DNA of 64,000 nt from an uncultured Granulosicoccaceae bacterium (lineage in GTDB: Bacteria; Pseudomonadota; Gammaproteobacteria; Granulosicoccales; Granulosicoccaceae). A program made the translations under genes and the position numbers. The first letter of the stretch is position 1. Each line of letters opens with the position of its first letter. Of the stretch, positions 60,825-64,000 are shown one piece after another. The stretch covers positions 186,001 through 250,000 of the forward strand of contig CALAJN010000010.1 in NCBI GenBank assembly GCA_937922675.1, read 5' to 3'. The notes beneath the pieces are model-generated. The model did no database searches and was not told the DNA's origin. It was given only the letters and a program-made list of their open reading frames with translations.

Positions 60825-62405
60825 TTAGTTTGAGTAGCTCAGAAACTTCACATGCGGCTGATCCTCAGGCTGCACGGCAAAGTCGATGCCCTCTTTCATG
60901 CCCCAGTTAAGGATCTGGTTGTGCACAGGCAGGTACAAGACATCGGCCTGGACTTGCTCCCAGATCTCGTTAACCGTTGCGTCACGGACTGCTGTGTCCG
61001 TCTCTGATGCCAGCGATACAATCTTCTCATCCAAAGCCGTATCGGTGTAGCCGGTCGCGTTCCAGGTGCCACGCTCATCAGAGGCGCTGTGCACCAGAAA
61101 GTTGAAAACGTACTCCGAGTCAAAGGTTGGTACACCCCAGCCCAGCATGTAGAAGTCAGTGGTGCGGTTCTGAATCAGCGGAAAGTGCTGCGCCTTGGGC
61201 TTGGAGTCAAGGTTCACAGTGATCCCAGCCTGACCGAGCATGCCCACCACCGCCTGGCAGATGGCCTCATCATTGATGTAACGATCGTTGGGACAATCCA
61301 GCTGGACCGTAAAACCGTCTGGATATCCGGCCGCTGCAATCATTTCTTTGGCGACAGTTGCATCACCTTCTGGCACGGCATCCAGCGTCTCGTTCCAGCC
61401 ATTGACAAAGGGAGGCATGATCACGCCGGTGGGGTCGGACTGATCACGCATGACAACACGTTTGATCGCTTCTCGATCAATAGCCATGTTCATCGCCTGA
61501 CGCACTTCAACCTTGGCAAAGGGATTTTCGCCCTCGATATCGTCGGTCTCCAGATCGTCAGCGCCCTGGTTCATGCCGAAGAAAATCACGCGGTTTTGCG
61601 GCGCGTTACTGATCTTCAGGCCATCGGATTGATCAACACGTGCCAAATCCTGCACAGGGACATCCTGTATGAAATCGACCTCGCCGGAGAGCAGCGCAGC
61701 GATGCGTGTTGCAGCAGACTGGATCGGTGTAAAGACGATCTCGCTCACCTCAAGCGGGAACTCGCCCATGCCCCAATAATCCGGATTGGCCTGCAACACG
61801 GTGCGCTCGTCAACAACACGAGAATCGAGGATGTAGGCACCCGTGCCATTGGTGTTGCGAGCGGCAAAGTTGTCGCCGCCATTGGCAATGTCTTGCGGCT
61901 CTTCGGAGTCGTTCTGCATTGTCCAACCCTCATCCATGATGAACAGGTTGGTCAGGTTGGCGGGCAACAAGGGGTTGGGGCCTTCGGTCACGATCTCGAC
62001 GGTCAGATCATCGACCTTGCGGATTTCGGCAACCGAGGCGAGTAGCTCCTTCATCGCCGATGTCGGCTTTTGCGCACGATTGAAGGAGAACACCACATCG
62101 TCAGCTGTGAACTCTTGACCACCGTGAAAACTCACACCTTCGCGCAGGTTGAAGCGCCACACAGTCGGGTCATCGGTCACTGCCCAATCGGTCGCGAGCG
62201 AGGGGATGATCTCGCCGCTCATGTCCCGTTGCAACAAGCCCTCGTACATCTGGTGCGCGAGCGTGTGGGTCGGCCCTTCGTTTTGCGCATGCGGATCAAG
62301 CGTGAGCGAATCTCCAGCTCGTGCCCAGCGCAGGGTTTCAGCGTCGGCGGTACCCGCCACGGCAAGAGCCGTTGCAACGGCCGCTGCGAGAAAAGTACGG
62401 TTCAT
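60825..62405 (-). CDS. Peptide-type ABC transporter substrate-binding protein (SBP_bac_5)
   Basis: Periplasmic binding protein (526 aa) of the DppA/OppA family. Signal MNRTFLAAAVATALAVAGTA, cut near ADA. Family marks: SLTLDPHAQNEGPTHTLAHQ, MYEGLL, FNLREGVSFHGGQEFTADDV near residue 95 (the SBP_bac_5 signature), VRQAMNMAIDREAIKRVV, and AAGYPDGFTVQLDCP. Preceded by a GGGAG site eight bases before the ATG. The ligand is not readable; clustering with two ATPases and two permeases indicates a di- or oligopeptide or similar compound. First gene of the operon, divergent from the intradiol-like gene. Confidence 0.93.
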   Translation of the reverse strand: MNRTFLAAAVATALAVAGTADAETLRWARAGDSLTLDPHAQNEGPTHTLAHQMYEGLLQRDMSGEIIPSLATDWAVTDDPTVWRFNLREGVSFHGGQEFTADDVVFSFNRAQKPTSAMKELLASVAEIRKVDDLTVEIVTEGPNPLLPANLTNLFIMDEGWTMQNDSEEPQDIANGGDNFAARNTNGTGAYILDSRVVDERTVLQANPDYWGMGEFPLEVSEIVFTPIQSAATRIAALLSGEVDFIQDVPVQDLARVDQSDGLKISNAPQNRVIFFGMNQGADDLETDDIEGENPFAKVEVRQAMNMAIDREAIKRVVMRDQSDPTGVIMPPFVNGWNETLDAVPEGDATVAKEMIAAAGYPDGFTVQLDCPNDRYINDEAICQAVVGMLGQAGITVNLDSKPKAQHFPLIQNRTTDFYMLGWGVPTFDSEYVFNFLVHSASDERGTWNATGYTDTALDEKIVSLASETDTAVRDATVNEIWEQVQADVLYLPVHNQILNWGMKEGIDFAVQPEDQPHVKFLSYSN

Positions 62406-62643
62406 TCAGGGTCTCCCGGATCAAATGGCAGGTCGGACGACCTGCTCGCACGCCTTGAGGGTGCCAGCGAGAGCGGAGGCTGGCAAGCCCTGCGGACTAA
62501 AGGCCGTTCTGTTGAGCCGCTACAAGCGCCCTGTCAGCCTGATCAGCGGGCCATCTTGCCGCTCGGGTGCAACAAAACCTCATCGTAGCGGTCCTTGTAG
62601 TCGTATAGGCTAACGTTATCCCCACTCTTTCACCCCTCCCGAC

Positions 62644-63141
62644 ATGACCGACTTCATTTTTTCGCGGCGCGCTGCGCTGGCTGCAGGTAGCGCCCTTTTC
62701 CTGGCCAGGTATGGCGTTCTTCAAAGCGCGCATGCGGCAGCTGTTTCCGCCACACCGAGCATGCGTGGCGGTGCCAACAACTATCGGCCAGGCGCACCGC
62801 TGGTCGAACGCATCGGCGGTGGCGGTTTCTTGATGACCGGTAGCGTGCGCCGCGCCGGTGACGGCGCTCCGCTTGCCGGCCGACGCATCCAGGTGTGGGC
62901 TCACACCACAGAGGGTCACGAGCGCGATGAGCGCAGCCATGGCGCGACACTGTCGCGTGAGGACGGCAGCTTTGAGCTGGACATGCCGCAAATTGTTCCC
63001 GCCTTTGGTCAGGCCCACGGGCACCTGGCCTATGATGCCGAATTCGATGAAGGCGGCTTCAAGACGGTATTTCTCCGTCCAATCATGTCCAGCCCCAACG
63101 ACAAGACCTTGCACGTCGAATTCGTGCTTCAACCTGTTTGA
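62644..63141 (+). CDS. Exported intradiol-dioxygenase-like protein with altered metal site
   Basis: A 165-aa protein with a Tat-type leader (FSRRAALAAGSALFLARYG, cut near AHAAA), so it is probably periplasmic. The body has the intradiol-ring-cleavage dioxygenase-like beta-sandwich: GFLMTGSVRRAGDGAPLAGR, RIQVWAHTTEGHERDERSHG, SREDGSFELDMP and HGHLAYDAEFDEGGFKTVFL. The two His ligands are kept as His125-x-His127, but the two Tyr ligands are absent; one expected position is occupied by His92, with His99 nearby. This argues against a standard ferric catechol dioxygenase and for a different metal site or a non-enzymatic carrier. Coupled by TTGA overlap to a haem-binding membrane protein. Confidence 0.72.
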   Translation: MTDFIFSRRAALAAGSALFLARYGVLQSAHAAAVSATPSMRGGANNYRPGAPLVERIGGGGFLMTGSVRRAGDGAPLAGRRIQVWAHTTEGHERDERSHGATLSREDGSFELDMPQIVPAFGQAHGHLAYDAEFDEGGFKTVFLRPIMSSPNDKTLHVEFVLQPV

Positions 63142-63752
63142 GCCAGACCGCCTTGCAAGGCGCTCGCATCAAGAGCGTACTGATCTGGTGCGGCGTCAGT
63201 GCAGCCCTGCTGGTTCCCATAGGTGTCGCTCTGAACAGCCCGCTACTGCAGTGGCGCCAGCCGATCTACATCATCGCAGGCCTGGCAGGTGTCGCTGGTC
63301 TGTGTCTGTTGCTCATCCAGCCACTACTCGCGGCAGGCGCACTGCCGGGCCTTGGTCCCAAGCGTGCACAGCATTCTCATCGCTGGCTGGGTGCCGCTCT
63401 GGTGATCGCCGTCATCGTGCATGTCGCCGGGCTATGGATTACCAGCCCACCGGATGTTGTAGACGCACTGTTACTACGCTCACCGACCCTGTTTTCCTTG
63501 TGGGGAGTCATTGCCATGTGGGCTGCGTTTCTCGCAGCGGCTTTAGCAGTACTGAGGCATCGTTTTCATCCAGGTACCTGGCGGAAAATACACATGGGCC
63601 TCGCGATTGTTATCGTGCTCGGTACCATCGTTCATGCGCTGCTGATTGATGGCACCATGGGCACCCTGTCCAAGGTCTTTTTATGTGCGACAGTTATTGG
63701 CGCGTCCATCAAGCTCGTGTTCACTCGTCACCGGTGGCGTGGCAAGCCCTGA
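63138..63752 (+). CDS. Ferric-reductase-like transmembrane haem protein
   Basis: A 204-aa inner-membrane protein with about six helices, of the ferric-reductase-like transmembrane family. Two helices carry His pairs 14 residues apart: His81/His95 in HRWLGAALVIAVIVHVAGLW and His152/His166 in HMGLAIVIVLGTIVHALL, the classic bis-haem spacing. There is no FAD/NAD(P)H domain, so electrons must come from another protein or from quinol. It starts with a TTG that shares TTGA with the end of the intradiol-like gene. Its last 72 bases overlap the convergent gene at the right edge. Confidence 0.82.
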   Translation: MSQTALQGARIKSVLIWCGVSAALLVPIGVALNSPLLQWRQPIYIIAGLAGVAGLCLLLIQPLLAAGALPGLGPKRAQHSHRWLGAALVIAVIVHVAGLWITSPPDVVDALLLRSPTLFSLWGVIAMWAAFLAAALAVLRHRFHPGTWRKIHMGLAIVIVLGTIVHALLIDGTMGTLSKVFLCATVIGASIKLVFTRHRWRGKP

Positions 63753-64000
63753 GGTTATCTTGTCGCGCACATCGGCCAATGCCAAAGCGGCATGATCCAT
63801 TGCGCGGCCCAGATCGCGTAGCGAATTTGCCATGTGTTGCCCGGCGACATTGATTCGCTCAGCACCGCTGCAGCCGGCTATAGCCGCCTCATAACGCACC
63901 AGCGCGTCGCGGCCCCGCTCACGCTGAGAAGGCGTGCCGCGCGCTAGCTCGATACCGAGCAAAGCGATGCGTTGTGCTTCAAATGCCTGAGGATCCTCCT
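63681..64000 (-). CDS. Unknown protein, 5' part cut by window edge
   Basis: An open frame entering from the right edge on the minus strand and stopping at 63681; at least 106 codons are visible (EDPQAFEAQRIALLGIELAR ... HELDGRANNCRT). The visible part is helical and Ala/Arg-rich, with one Cys (IAGCSG) and no membrane segment; I recognise no family. It could be the end of a regulatory or structural helical protein. The convergent 72-base overlap with the haem-protein gene is unusual but the frame is otherwise coherent. Confidence 0.5.
   Translation of the reverse strand, partial: EDPQAFEAQRIALLGIELARGTPSQRERGRDALVRYEAAIAGCSGAERINVAGQHMANSLRDLGRAMDHAALALADVRDKITSGLATPPVTSEHELDGRANNCRT

Noticed and set aside
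61089-62045. 318-codon rightward open frame opposite the peptide-binding protein gene
   Set aside because: The opposite strand encodes a clear SBP_bac_5 protein; the antisense product has no recognisable features or plausible start context.
1-64000. CRISPR arrays, tRNA/rRNA genes, insertion sequences, phage or attachment sites
   Set aside because: Looked for spaced direct repeats, T-arm-like motifs, transposase or integrase motifs and flanking repeats; none was seen.

Overview
The window looks like the chromosome of a moderately GC-rich, Gram-negative gammaproteobacterium, probably marine or environmental. Evidence: separate GlyQ/GlyS chains, an NtrB/NtrC pair with gammaproteobacterial-type motifs, class 2 PyrD, lipoprotein signals, OmpA-type domains, an outer-membrane-barrel-like protein and a ChoXWV choline importer. 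The genus is not established. I found no rRNA, tRNA, CRISPR array, insertion sequence or phage gene.

Layout. 1-2.9 kb: glyS (cut by the left edge) and glyQ, leftward. 3.2-3.8 kb: a small metallophosphoesterase. 3.8-20.6 kb: the most distinctive region, a leftward six-gene cluster of about 17 kb. It encodes four secreted DUF11/TIGR01451-type repeat proteins (1128, 195, 999 and 886 aa), a 2061-aa protein joining such repeats to a barrel-like C-terminal half, and an OmpA-type lipoprotein. 20.6-21.1 kb: divergent control region. 21.1-23.6 kb: ntrB-ntrC. 23.7-26.3 kb: a CHR-family transporter, a lone pseudopilin, a pentapeptide-repeat gene and a decayed piece of a second copy. 26.4-35.6 kb: housekeeping genes (asnS, holA, pyrD), a DHH phosphoesterase, and a histone-deacetylase-family protein divergent from a PatZ-type acetyltransferase that is coupled to a hydrolase. 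35.6-40.3 kb: small envelope proteins, a DUF4398/OmpA lipoprotein pair with a good terminator, and an Ig-like/LamG secreted protein. 40.5-43.4 kb: choXWV. 43.5-46.8 kb: a SWIM-SNF2 helicase. 46.8-50.1 kb: a leftward trio (membrane protein, CBM9-like lipoprotein, GPH-type sugar symporter). 50.3-52.9 kb: a membrane-anchored EndoU-type nuclease and an MscS-family channel. 52.9-56.5 kb: a lipoprotein, an isoprenylcysteine-methyltransferase-like protein fused by overlap to a JmjC/cupin oxygenase, a Tat-signal peptide protein and a homocysteine S-methyltransferase homologue. 56.8-62.4 kb: a five-gene peptide-type ABC importer. 62.6-63.8 kb: an exported intradiol-dioxygenase-like protein translationally coupled to a ferric-reductase-like haem membrane protein. 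The right edge cuts a leftward gene.

The strongest candidate for an undescribed system is the 3.8-20.6 kb cluster. Three members share an N-terminal motif right after the signal peptide, four end flush on the last strand of a DUF11-like domain, most carry Asp-rich calcium-type loops, and a barrel protein and an OmpA-type anchor are encoded between them. I infer a surface filament, sheath or adhesin system with its own outer-membrane assembly factor. Second-rank candidates are the intradiol-like/haem membrane pair, the free-standing EndoU protein, and the divergent acetyltransferase/deacetylase pair. All assignments come from reading the sequence; no database search was run.
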